Assembly (NCBI GenBank): GCA_029210695.1
Contig: JARGFH010000004.1
Coordinates: 1-64,000 of the forward strand
Length of the DNA stretch: 64,000 bases
From: Acidimicrobiia bacterium
Lineage (GTDB): Bacteria; Actinomycetota; Acidimicrobiia; Spongiisociales; JAHEDJ01
Direction: 5' to 3'
Below the pieces are notes generated by a model. The model searched no databases and was not told where the DNA came from. It saw only the letters and a program-made list of their open reading frames with translations. Positions 26,065 through 33,777 of this stretch are shown here, piece by piece. Every line of letters begins with the position of its first letter. The stretch's first letter is position 1. The position numbers and the translations under genes are program-made.

Positions 26065-26449
26065 CGTGACCCAGCCAAGCGCATCGCCGACGCCGGGACG
26101 ATGAGCCAAAGGTCCTCATGATCGCGCACAAAGACCACAAGTGGCCCCAGCAGTATGCCCCTGATCATGGAGGCCGTGTTTACCCGCGTCTTCAACGATA
26201 TGGCTATCGACGCGCCGGGCTTGACCCCCGGGAGATCTCGCGGAGGCCGTCCTCAGCGCGGTGGGGATCGTCGGGTAGCCCGATCGTTCCGCCAACGGAG
26301 GGATCCCGGATCGCAGTAACCCGTTCGACCGACCGTCCACCCGAGGGCGGAGGCCGCCTCCGACTCCACATAACCTTCACACAGCGCTCACTATGCCTGG
26401 ATGACCGTCTCCGATACTGCCCCTAGATGTTCAAGAAAGGAGCAACATC
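26065..26449 (+). promoter_or_regulatory. Intergenic region with 11-bp-phased repeats before a secreted-protein gene
   Basis: No gene is supported in this 385-base stretch. TCCACA (26365-26370), TTCACA (26376-26381) and CTCACT (26387-26392) recur with an 11-bp period, followed by a possible -10 GATACT (26413-26418). The pattern matches binding-site architecture of PhoB/OmpR-type regulators, one of which is encoded 500 bases downstream. AAAGGAG precedes the next start codon. Confidence 0.5.
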
Positions 26450-26857
26450 ATGAAGAAGACTCTCGGTCTTTTCCTGGCCGTGGCACTCCTGGTAGGAGCC
26501 ATGGCAACTGCCGCTCTGGCGGCGGCTCCCGGTGATGGAATCCGGGATTTCGACAACGTCGGCAACCAGGCCGGCAACGGCTACGCCTGGGGATTCATCG
26601 ACGAAGACGGTAATGGAGTCAGTGACAACTTCATCGACGCAGACGGCGACAAAATCTGCGACAACTACGTCGATGAGGACGGTGACGGTGTCAACGATCT
26701 GCGCGGGACCAGAGGTCTCGGTGGGCACGGCCCCAATGGCACCTGCGATGGAGAGAACTTCGTCGACGAGGATGGCGATGGTCTCTGCGACAACGCCGGA
26801 TCAGGCGGCGGCTCGCGCGGCATGAGCGGCGGTAACGGACACGGGCGGAACGGGTAG
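26450..26857 (+). CDS. Small secreted protein with Asp-rich calcium-binding-like repeats
   Basis: 135 residues. The signal peptide is clear: MKKTLGLFLAVALLVGAM followed by an Ala-rich cleavage site. The mature part holds four similar blocks: FIDEDGNGVSDN, FIDADGDKICDN, YVDEDGDGVNDL and FVDEDGDGLCDN. These resemble the DxDxDGxxD loops of EF-hand/dockerin and thrombospondin type 3 repeats, so Ca2+ binding outside the cell is inferred. The tail is Gly/Ser-rich. Two Cys lie in blocks two and four and a third in GTCDGEN. A strong AAGGAG site precedes Met 26450. It sits directly upstream of a two-component operon and may be its reporter or ligand; that is speculation. Confidence 0.78.
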   Translation: MKKTLGLFLAVALLVGAMATAALAAAPGDGIRDFDNVGNQAGNGYAWGFIDEDGNGVSDNFIDADGDKICDNYVDEDGDGVNDLRGTRGLGGHGPNGTCDGENFVDEDGDGLCDNAGSGGGSRGMSGGNGHGRNG

Positions 26858-26876
26858 ATATCCGACTCCACTCCCT

Positions 26877-26913
26877 CGTTTGTTCCCCCGTCATCGCGGC
26901 GGGGGAACGAACG
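26877..26913. terminator. Hairpin after the Asp-repeat protein gene
   Basis: Bases 26877-26890 and 26900-26913 pair over 14 positions (one G-U), with core GTTCCCCCG/CGGGGGAAC and a 9-nt loop. It begins 19 bases after the stop at 26857, before the Shine-Dalgarno of the two-component operon. A terminator or partial attenuator between the two units is likely. Confidence 0.65.
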
Positions 26914-26932
26914 CGAGGGGAGGAGCACGTCG

Positions 26933-26977
26933 ATGAGTGCCGACACCCGCACCTACGATGACTTCCATGCGAGCTGA
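26933..26977 (+). CDS. Possible 14-codon leader ORF overlapping the response-regulator start
   Basis: ATG 26933 stands 8 bases after a strong GGGGAGGAG site and opens a 14-codon frame (MSADTRTYDDFHAS) ending in TGA at 26975-26977. It overlaps, out of frame, the likely response-regulator start at 26967. The strong ribosome-binding site fits this ORF better than the regulator's own Met, so translational coupling is plausible. The alternative is that the site serves the in-frame GTG at 26937. Confidence 0.3.
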   Translation: MSADTRTYDDFHAS

Positions 26978-27662
26978 ACGGATTCTCGTGGTCGACGACG
27001 AAGACCGCATTCGGTCCACTGTCGTTTCCTATCTTCGTGAGGAGGGTTATCACGTCGATGAAGCGGCCACGGGGGAGGAAGCCGTCGCCAAAGCCCGCGA
27101 CAAGAGCCCCGACCTCGTGGTTCTCGACGTCCGCTTGCCGGGCATCGACGGTTTCGAGGTTCTACAGCAACTCCGCCGGACCTCCGACGTGTACGTCATC
27201 ATGCTGACTGCTCGCGCTGATGAGACCGACCGGTTGATCGGCCTCGAAGGCGGGGCCGACGACTACGTGACCAAGCCGTTCAGTCCGCGCGAACTCGTCG
27301 CCCGGGTCCGTACGGTTTTGCGCCGCAAGGGTATGACGAGTTCGGTCGACGAAGACGTTCTCGAGTTCGACGGTATCGCGGTGAACCTGGCCAGGAGGCA
27401 GGTCGGCGTGGACGGCCACGCGGTAGAGACCACCGCGCTCGAGTTCGACCTCCTCGCCGCGCTGGCCTCATCTCCGGGAAGGGTTTTCAGCCGCCGGCAG
27501 CTCATCGAACGCATCTGGGGCTGGGACTTCTTCGGAGACGAGCGGATCGTCGACACCCACATCAGCAACCTTCGCAAAGCGCTCGGTGACTCGGCCGACC
27601 CCCTGCGGTTCATCGGCACCGTGCGCGGCGTCGGATACAAGTTCCGCGGGGTCCGATCATGA
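26967..27662 (+). CDS. OmpR/PhoB-family response regulator
   Basis: 231 residues from Met 26967. The receiver domain begins ERILVVDDEDRIR, with phosphoacceptor Asp in LVVLDVRLPGIDG and Lys in VTKPFSPREL. The winged-helix domain (about 135-231) has TTALEFDLLAALASSPGRVF and GVGYKFRGV. It regulates genes with the kinase that overlaps its stop codon by ATGA. In-frame starts at 26937 (GTG, nearer the strong ribosome-binding site) and 26958 are possible; I prefer 26967 because the conserved domain begins there. Confidence 0.92.
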   Translation: MRAERILVVDDEDRIRSTVVSYLREEGYHVDEAATGEEAVAKARDKSPDLVVLDVRLPGIDGFEVLQQLRRTSDVYVIMLTARADETDRLIGLEGGADDYVTKPFSPRELVARVRTVLRRKGMTSSVDEDVLEFDGIAVNLARRQVGVDGHAVETTALEFDLLAALASSPGRVFSRRQLIERIWGWDFFGDERIVDTHISNLRKALGDSADPLRFIGTVRGVGYKFRGVRS

Positions 27663-28768
27663 GTATTTGGCGCCGTCTCCGCACCCGACTCTTTGTCTCC
27701 CATCTGCTGGTCATCGCGATCGGTGGGTTGGCGATGTTCGTGGTTGGGAGCGTCCTCACGAGGACGTTGTTCCAGGGCCGGCTAGGTCGGATGAATCGGG
27801 GCGCGGGCAGATTGAATAACGCAACGGCAGGCGAACTTCATGCGGCCCTCGGTGATTCGCTGAACATCGCGCTAGTGGTCGGCTTCGCAGTCGCCGTCCT
27901 GGCGGCCGGAGTGGTTGCGGCGTTCCTGGCCAGGAGGTTCATACGCCCGATCAGCGCCGTGCGGGAGGCGACCGACCGCATCGCCCGCGGCGAATACGAC
28001 GAGGAAATCGAGTTGCCCCAGGAGGAAGAGTTGGCGGCTCTGGCCGGGGACGTCAACACCCTGGCGCGGACCTTGTCGGCGACTGAGAGCCGACGGACAC
28101 GGCTCATCGGCGAGGTCACCCACGAACTCCGGTCACCGATCACCACCATCCGGGCGCTGATGGAAGGAGTCCTCGATGGAGTCACCGAGCCGACCAGTGA
28201 GTTGTTTGTGGCGGTAGCCGACGAAGCCTCCCGGATGCAACGCTTGGCCGACGACCTCGCGCTTTTGTCTCAGGCGGAAGAGGGGTCGCTGCCCATGGTT
28301 TTAGAACTCGCCGACCTGCGGGAACTGGGTGCCGGCGCGGCCGAGCGACTCCGGCTCCAGTTCGATCATCAGCAGGTGGCGCTCGAGGTTGAACCGGGCG
28401 TTGCTCTCCCGGTCTCCGTCGACCCCCTGCGCATCGGCCAGGTCTTCACCAATCTGCTGGGCAATGCCCTCATCCATACTCCCGCCGGCGGTGTCGTCGC
28501 CGTTCGATCGATCCGGGAGAGCGACATGGCCGTGGTAGAGGTCCTGGACTCGGGATCGGGTATCCAGCGCGACGAACTCGACCACATATTCGAGCGGTTC
28601 TACCGTCTGCCGGACTCGACCCAGCCGGCCGGACGCGGCATCGGGCTCACCATCGCCCGCAGCATCGCCCGAGCCCACGGTGGTGACGTCACTGCCGACT
28701 CGAGGGGCCCGGGCCAGGGGTCGACCTTCAGGATCTCGATTCCTCTCCACGAACTCGACCGGGGTTAG
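27659..28768 (+). CDS. Sensor histidine kinase paired with the upstream regulator
   Basis: 369 residues: transmembrane helices at about 12-35 and 70-92 enclosing a short extracytoplasmic loop of some 35 residues (RLGRMNRGAGRLNNATAG), a HAMP domain (FIRPISAVREATDRIARG), H-box EVTHELRSPITTIRALME, N-box FTNLLGNALIHTP, G1 VLDSGSGIQ and G2 GRGIGLTIARS. The small periplasmic loop could contact a secreted or membrane ligand. It is translationally coupled to the regulator gene (ATGA). The next gene is convergent. Confidence 0.92.
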   Translation: MSIWRRLRTRLFVSHLLVIAIGGLAMFVVGSVLTRTLFQGRLGRMNRGAGRLNNATAGELHAALGDSLNIALVVGFAVAVLAAGVVAAFLARRFIRPISAVREATDRIARGEYDEEIELPQEEELAALAGDVNTLARTLSATESRRTRLIGEVTHELRSPITTIRALMEGVLDGVTEPTSELFVAVADEASRMQRLADDLALLSQAEEGSLPMVLELADLRELGAGAAERLRLQFDHQQVALEVEPGVALPVSVDPLRIGQVFTNLLGNALIHTPAGGVVAVRSIRESDMAVVEVLDSGSGIQRDELDHIFERFYRLPDSTQPAGRGIGLTIARSIARAHGGDVTADSRGPGQGSTFRISIPLHELDRG

Positions 28769-28795
28769 AACGACCTTCCTGCCCGGACTTCCGGT

Positions 28796-30454
28796 CTAGC
28801 CCGTCTGGCGCAGGTCCCTCCGTTGGAAGAGAACGACCGACAGCGCGATGAGCCCGACGAAAATGCCGGACAGGATCGCCCCGTGGCCCCAGTGCATTCC
28901 CGTCAACAGAGGGTCGCTGGACAGGTAGTAGTAGAACGGTGTCGCCTTGGCCAGGCCGGCCAGGCTCTCGCTGAGCGGCAGGAAGGCGTTGATCACGAAG
29001 AGCACGATGGCGATGCCGATCGATCCGAAGATGGCCGGGCGCGGCTTTCCGGTGGCGGCGCTCAAGGCCAGCGCGACGGCACCGAACACCAGGCCTAGCA
29101 ACGTCAACAGCAAGCAAGTGGCGGCGATGTTGCCTATGTTCATCCCCAGGCCACCGATGACCGACCCGAGGGTCACTCCGGCAAACGTAGCGAAGCCGAC
29201 GACCACGCCTCCGACAACCATCGAGACAGTCTTCTCATAGACGATCTTTGACCGTTTGATCGGATTGGCCAACAGTATGCCCATCGTGCGATTGGCCTCT
29301 TCGCCCGCCAGCGCCCGTGCTCCAATGGCAATGGTCGCCACCATTACGGCAATGGGAGCCATCATCCCGAAGGTCTCGACCTGATAGAAGCCCTCGGCGG
29401 TGCTGAGATCACCGCCTCCGAACAATGCCAGCATTGCCTCCGGTAAGGCATCGGCGAAATCCAGGAGAAACTCATCGATGAAGGTGTACATCGGTCCGAT
29501 CAGGATTCCCATGATGAAGAACTCGATGTAGGCAACAATGATGATTAGGCCCTGGTGTTCGGTGAGGGTTTTGACCCAGATGTGGCTGACGCGTGCCGAT
29601 CCGGCCAACCGGTCGGCCACCTTCTTGGTTATCGGGTGAGTTCGCAAACGGTCGATCAACGAAACGCCTGTCGTCTGGCCCCGTAGATCTCGCCGGTTCA
29701 CCCCGACCACTGCGGCCGCGGCCAGCACAACCATCGCCGCGATTAGGACGGCGATCCCGCCCCAGTCGACTCCGTTGAGGGCTGGTTCGCCGTTTGAGTA
29801 GTGGTACCAGGGGAAGATCCGGGCCCACTCCTTCAACGCATCGATGAGCGGGAACAGGCCTACGCCGATGAACGAGATTGTCATGATCCCGGCGGTCACA
29901 CCTGAAGCCAGACCAGTCTTCCCGGTCCAGGCCCCGATCGCCATGGCGAGGAAGCCGTGGAAAATGGAGATCACGAACATGTGGAAGGCAAGCGCCGTGA
30001 TGTGCATGTCCCCGAGTTCGACACTCAAAAGGGCCGGGCTGAGCAGTCCGAACGCAAGCAGAACGAGCGTTCCGACGGCAGTCAAGCCCACCATCGACGT
30101 TGCCTTGGAGACCAGGATGCTGGTCCGGCTCTTGGGATTCCCGAGCAGCAGACCCAGCGTGCCATTGCGTTCCTCGCCGGCGATCGACGCGGACCCCATC
30201 GAAAGCGACAGGGCCGCCAGCGTAAGCGCCCCGTACGAGGCGTAGATGGCTCCGTAGGCCAACCCGCCTACATCGGTGTCCTCGGCGATCCCCACGAGGG
30301 CCCGCATTGCGGCCGGCATGCTGGTGTAGAGACCGAGATCGACACTGCGATACACCGACATGCCCATCAGAAGAAGTAGTCCGATGCTCCCGGCACCGAT
30401 GAGGATGCCCTTCCACCGGTCGAGGACGTTCTTCGTGGCGACGTTCGCCAGCAT
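28796..30454 (-). CDS. ABC-2 type exporter permease (duplicated membrane half)
   Basis: 552 residues with about 12 hydrophobic segments arranged as two similar halves. Each half has an ABC-2 signature: EERNGTLGLLLGNPKSRTSI in the first and EEANRTMGILLANPIKRSKI in the second. The duplication makes one chain equal to two permease subunits, so it may need only an ATPase dimer. Function is export of an unidentified substrate across the cytoplasmic membrane. Its start overlaps the stop of the ATPase gene by one base (TAATG). The ORF ends 27 bases from the convergent histidine kinase. Confidence 0.88.
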   Translation of the reverse strand: MLANVATKNVLDRWKGILIGAGSIGLLLLMGMSVYRSVDLGLYTSMPAAMRALVGIAEDTDVGGLAYGAIYASYGALTLAALSLSMGSASIAGEERNGTLGLLLGNPKSRTSILVSKATSMVGLTAVGTLVLLAFGLLSPALLSVELGDMHITALAFHMFVISIFHGFLAMAIGAWTGKTGLASGVTAGIMTISFIGVGLFPLIDALKEWARIFPWYHYSNGEPALNGVDWGGIAVLIAAMVVLAAAAVVGVNRRDLRGQTTGVSLIDRLRTHPITKKVADRLAGSARVSHIWVKTLTEHQGLIIIVAYIEFFIMGILIGPMYTFIDEFLLDFADALPEAMLALFGGGDLSTAEGFYQVETFGMMAPIAVMVATIAIGARALAGEEANRTMGILLANPIKRSKIVYEKTVSMVVGGVVVGFATFAGVTLGSVIGGLGMNIGNIAATCLLLTLLGLVFGAVALALSAATGKPRPAIFGSIGIAIVLFVINAFLPLSESLAGLAKATPFYYYLSSDPLLTGMHWGHGAILSGIFVGLIALSVVLFQRRDLRQTG

Positions 30455-31362
30455 TAGACGTTCACCTCCTCGTCGCGGTAATAGGTCAAGAAGATCTCTT
30501 CGAGGTCGGCTTCCTGCGTCGTGATGTCCATGACGTGGAACCGCTCGGTGACGACCTTCAAGAGCGTTTCCATCTGCCCGTCGAATGAGAGAGTGACGTG
30601 GTCGTTCTCTGTGGTGACTGCCCGGACTCCCGGCAGGCCCTCGAGCACCGTGCCGTCGACGGGAGCGTCGAAGAAGATACTGATCTTGCGGATGGCTTTC
30701 GACCGGAGATCAGCAACAGCCTCGACGGCAATCAGCTTGCCGTGGCGGATGATCCCGACCCGGTCTGCGACCCGCTGCACCTCTGACAGGGTGTGGCTGG
30801 AGAGGAACACGGCGCGCCCTTCGGCCGCCACCTCGCGCATCATCTTCTGGAACTCACGCTGTACGAGCGGGTCGAGGCCCGAACTCGGCTCGTCCATGAT
30901 CAATACGTCCGGCCTGTTCATGAATGCCTGGATCAGACCGACCTTCTGCCGGTTGCCCGAGGACAAGTCTCCTACCTTCTTCGAGAGGTCGGCATCGAGC
31001 CGCCCGGCCAGTTCATCGATGTAAGACCAGTCGACTCCGCCCCGCAGGTTGGCAAAGTAGGTGAGCGTGTCATGGCCGGTCAGGTTGGGATACATCGCCA
31101 GGTCGCCCGGTACGTACCCGATGTGCCTGCGAATCTCGACCGATTGCGCATGGGAGTCCATCCCGAGGATCGAAGCCTTCCCGGCAGTGGGCCGGATCTC
31201 GTCGAGGATCGTCCGGATCATGGTCGTCTTGCCCGCGCCGTTCGGTCCGAGAAATCCGAAGATCTCACCTGTGCGAACGTCCAGGTTCAGATCCACCAGA
31301 GCCTCTACGTCCCCGTAGTGCTTGGTGAGGCCTTCTGCGCGGATGGCGATCTGATCGGTCAT
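30454..31362 (-). CDS. ABC transporter ATPase (DrrA-like, ABC-2 exporter)
   Basis: 302 residues. Walker A GPNGAGKTTMIRT, Q-loop region YVPGDLAMYPNLTG, signature LSSGNRQKVGLIQA, Walker B VLIMDEPSSGLDPL and switch His in FLSSHTLSEV are all intact. The C-terminal 80 residues form the accessory domain usual in drug or lipid exporters of this type. GGAGGAGC just before the ATG gives a strong ribosome-binding site. It forms an operon with the double-length permease downstream. Confidence 0.92.
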   Translation of the reverse strand: MTDQIAIRAEGLTKHYGDVEALVDLNLDVRTGEIFGFLGPNGAGKTTMIRTILDEIRPTAGKASILGMDSHAQSVEIRRHIGYVPGDLAMYPNLTGHDTLTYFANLRGGVDWSYIDELAGRLDADLSKKVGDLSSGNRQKVGLIQAFMNRPDVLIMDEPSSGLDPLVQREFQKMMREVAAEGRAVFLSSHTLSEVQRVADRVGIIRHGKLIAVEAVADLRSKAIRKISIFFDAPVDGTVLEGLPGVRAVTTENDHVTLSFDGQMETLLKVVTERFHVMDITTQEADLEEIFLTYYRDEEVNV

Positions 31363-31536
31363 GGATGCTCCTCCGTCTCTCCGGTGTCGTTGACAAACGC
31401 CTCACTACTGATAGGAGTGGCAAAGCCGTGGATCGCGGCAGCACAGATGCGCGCCCCGCCCGTTCGGTCACGGCTTGCCGGCGAAACGCTGGGTTCCGTT
31501 TTGACTGAATGCACGGTCAGAAGTCTATGCGGGTGG

Positions 31537-32289
31537 TCAGCCGCTCGATGCCGTCAGGCGGGCGGCAGGATCCTGCCGGTAGAAAGCCCTGAGCAGTCCA
31601 TACAAATCCGGCTCATCCCGCTGCAGGCGTACCGGAATGTCGAAGAACGCTTCGGTGGCGACGGCCAGCAATTCGGCCGGATTCGTACCGCCGTACGCAT
31701 CGAGGCTCGCCGCGCCTCCCCGGCGGAGCCGTTGCAGGATCGACCGGAGTGCCGGCTCCCAGCGCAGTTTGAGTTCGGCGGACATCGGCGGAACACCATT
31801 GCCGCTTCCGTTTCGCATGTCCAGCTTGTGAGCGAACTCGTGAAAGACGACGTTGTGACCCCGGTCCGGATGAAGCGCCTGGTTGAACAACCTATCCCAG
31901 GCGATGAGGACCGGTCCGTGCAGCATCGCCTGTCCGGAAAGGGCGGCGTGGTCATCGCTGACGATCCCACCATCGAGGTGACGCGGCCCGTTGTGGTGAA
32001 CGACGGTGGGCGACACGATGATGGACGTCACATCGTCGTAGAAGTCGTAGTCGAGGCCGAGGATGAGGAGACAGGCCTGGGCGGCGATCTGGATCTTCAT
32101 CTCCTCTGATGGTTCAAAGCCCCGCGTTCCTTCAAACGACTTGTCGGCCAGGAACACCCTGATCAAGTCCTCCATGCGCTCCCGGTCACCGGCACCGAGC
32201 ATCGACCACCAGCGCAGCCTTTCACCGAGCAATGTCCGCCATGACTCAGGGAACGTGCCCCGGAGGGCCTTCTCGTGTTTCCGCTTCAT
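31537..32289 (-). CDS. mtfA: MtfA-like zinc peptidase (M90 family)
   Basis: 250 residues, soluble. The zinc-binding motif HEFAHKLD is preceded by GHNVVF and followed by a downstream Glu-rich helix (ELLAVATEAFFDIP), as in MtfA. The N-terminal half has FLADKSFEGTRGFEPSEEMK, also conserved in the family. In E. coli, MtfA is a metallopeptidase that binds the regulator Mlc; whether that link exists here is unknown. It stands alone between an ABC operon and a lipoprotein gene, all on the minus strand. Confidence 0.88.
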   Translation of the reverse strand: MKRKHEKALRGTFPESWRTLLGERLRWWSMLGAGDRERMEDLIRVFLADKSFEGTRGFEPSEEMKIQIAAQACLLILGLDYDFYDDVTSIIVSPTVVHHNGPRHLDGGIVSDDHAALSGQAMLHGPVLIAWDRLFNQALHPDRGHNVVFHEFAHKLDMRNGSGNGVPPMSAELKLRWEPALRSILQRLRRGGAASLDAYGGTNPAELLAVATEAFFDIPVRLQRDEPDLYGLLRAFYRQDPAARLTASSG

Positions 32290-32328
32290 GTGGTGATCCG
32301 CCTGCCCGGCGCCGGCGCTGTTCCGGCG

Positions 32329-32964
32329 TTACTCCCAGGTTATGCCGGATATAAGCTCCTCGAGTTCTTGTTCGAATTGTGGCCAGAGATCCGCGCCTGC
32401 CAGGCCGATGATGGTGACGACCTCGCCATCGACGTCGACGATGTAGAGCCTGCCCACATCGCCTTTCTCGAATTGGAAGTTGTCCACTCCCGGCAGCGCG
32501 CCTCGCCCATCGACCGCGAAATCGACGGACGTTCCGGGCAAGCCACCGATCTCGATCTCGCCGATCTCATCCGAAAACGTGAGAGGAAGGTCGCGTTCCC
32601 GCCACTCCTCGACGGCGGAGGGGCCAAGGGTGGTGATGGTCACCCACATGTTCTTGCCGGACAGGTGCTTGAGCCAGTAGGAATCTGCGCTGACCTGCCA
32701 TCGAGTTAGGACCGTGCTCTCAGGCTTGATGATCGAGAACGGCACGGCAAATACGCCGGAATCGAACGTCTCCGGCCCTGCCTTCGTTGTGGTCGTGGCG
32801 GCCCCCAGGGTTGTTGAGGTTGCGACGGTGGGGGTTGTCGTTGGGACGGTGATCGGCGCTGCGACTGTTGTGATCGCCGCATCGGTTTCAGTGGTGCTCG
32901 ATGCCGCCCCCGTACCTCCGCAGGCAGCCAGGACGATTGACAGGACGGCCGCAGACATCCTCAT
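32329..32964 (-). CDS. Lipoprotein of unknown function
   Basis: 211 residues. A lipobox is visible (AAVLSIVLAACGG, Cys at about residue 15), followed by a Thr/Ala/Val-rich linker of some 50 residues typical of actinobacterial surface lipoproteins. A folded domain from about residue 70 starts VFAVPFSIIKPE. I recognise no family; the pattern of an N-terminal PFS segment and a predicted beta-rich body recalls many uncharacterised actinobacterial lipoproteins. Met 32964 follows GGGGAGGAACC; an upstream in-frame Met at 33009 lies before that site. Confidence 0.75.
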   Translation of the reverse strand: MRMSAAVLSIVLAACGGTGAASSTTETDAAITTVAAPITVPTTTPTVATSTTLGAATTTTKAGPETFDSGVFAVPFSIIKPESTVLTRWQVSADSYWLKHLSGKNMWVTITTLGPSAVEEWRERDLPLTFSDEIGEIEIGGLPGTSVDFAVDGRGALPGVDNFQFEKGDVGRLYIVDVDGEVVTIIGLAGADLWPQFEQELEELISGITWE

Positions 32965-33062
32965 GGTTCCTCCCCTCAGATTCGTAAAGCGCGAGCGCTT
33001 TTCGGACACTACCCAGGGGAACGTCGCCGTGTTCTCCGGTATGAGGATTTCTCAGGAGTCCC

Positions 33063-33674
33063 TTACAGCTCGAGCAACTCGGCCGCCTCCGCCCAGTTCT
33101 CACGGGCCTCGTTGGCGGCAACCGCACCGACGAGTAGCGCTGCAATCGGATCGGCCCACCACCACCCGAATACTGCGTTCAGTGCTAGTCCGACCATCGT
33201 GCCCGTGGCGAGGAGTCCATCGAGGAGCGTCATAGAGGCTTCCGACCGCAATGGAGCCGAGTCCAGGCGCGTTGCGATCCGCTTCTTCGAGCGGGCAAGG
33301 GCGAACATGACCACAGCGGTGACACCCAGATATGCGATCCCCCACGGCGATGCGTCCGGTCGGCGTCCCGTTGCGAGATCGCGAACACTCAACGACACGA
33401 GAACAACGGCCAACACTGCGAAGGCCAGGCCAACTAATCGGAGAGCGAGAGCGGTTCGGTCGGGGTGATCGAAGTCATGGCCAGGAATCAAATGCCAGAT
33501 CACGACCGCGGATGCGAACACCTCGATGATTGAATCCGATCCGAAACCGATCAGAGCCAGCGACCCGGCCACAATGCCGAGCCCGATGGTCAGCACGGCC
33601 TCTCCGACGTTCCACCCGATCGTTGCGTATTCGAGTTGCAGGGCTCTGCGATTGAGGTCTGATCGGTCGGTCAT
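33063..33674 (-). CDS. Cation-efflux (CDF)-like membrane protein
   Basis: 203 residues with five to six hydrophobic helices and no long cytosolic tail. The segment IGFGSDSIIEVFAS resembles the metal-site helix of cation diffusion facilitators, and WWWADPIAALLVGAVA resembles the later helix with its Asp. The C-terminal cytosolic domain of full-length CDF proteins (usually about 300 residues) is missing, so this is a short relative. It may transport a divalent metal, but the His/Asp site is incomplete: HxxxD of classical members is not seen in helix 2. Met 33674 is chosen over the GTG three codons earlier. Confidence 0.68.
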   Translation of the reverse strand: MTDRSDLNRRALQLEYATIGWNVGEAVLTIGLGIVAGSLALIGFGSDSIIEVFASAVVIWHLIPGHDFDHPDRTALALRLVGLAFAVLAVVLVSLSVRDLATGRRPDASPWGIAYLGVTAVVMFALARSKKRIATRLDSAPLRSEASMTLLDGLLATGTMVGLALNAVFGWWWADPIAALLVGAVAANEARENWAEAAELLEL

Positions 33675-33710
33675 GAAGGCCACATTGTGCCAGCCCGCTC
33701 ACCCTCTCTC

Positions 33711-33760
33711 GTTCTGGCGTCAGAAAGCGCGCACTTCTGACGGGTTCCTGACGCCAGAAC
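33711..33760. repeat. Intergenic palindromic element, copy 1
   Basis: GTTCTGGCGTCAG (33711-33723) and CTGACGCCAGAAC (33748-33760) form a perfect 13-bp inverted repeat. A nested alternative pairing, GTCAGAA (33719-33725) with TTCTGAC (33735-33741), shares part of the left arm. It lies 17 bases beyond the stop of a narK gene. A second copy lies beyond narI at 44969, with nearly the same sequence including the spacer. Confidence 0.85.
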
Positions 33761-33777
33761 GGGGTAAGACGGTTGTT

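Noticed and set aside
31383-31420. TTGACA promoter-like hexamer on the plus strand
   Set aside because: TTGACA is present, but no plus-strand gene follows and no matching -10 lies at the right distance.
30793-32109. 438-codon plus-strand open frame
   Set aside because: It is antisense to the ABC ATPase and MtfA-like genes, both of which are strongly supported.
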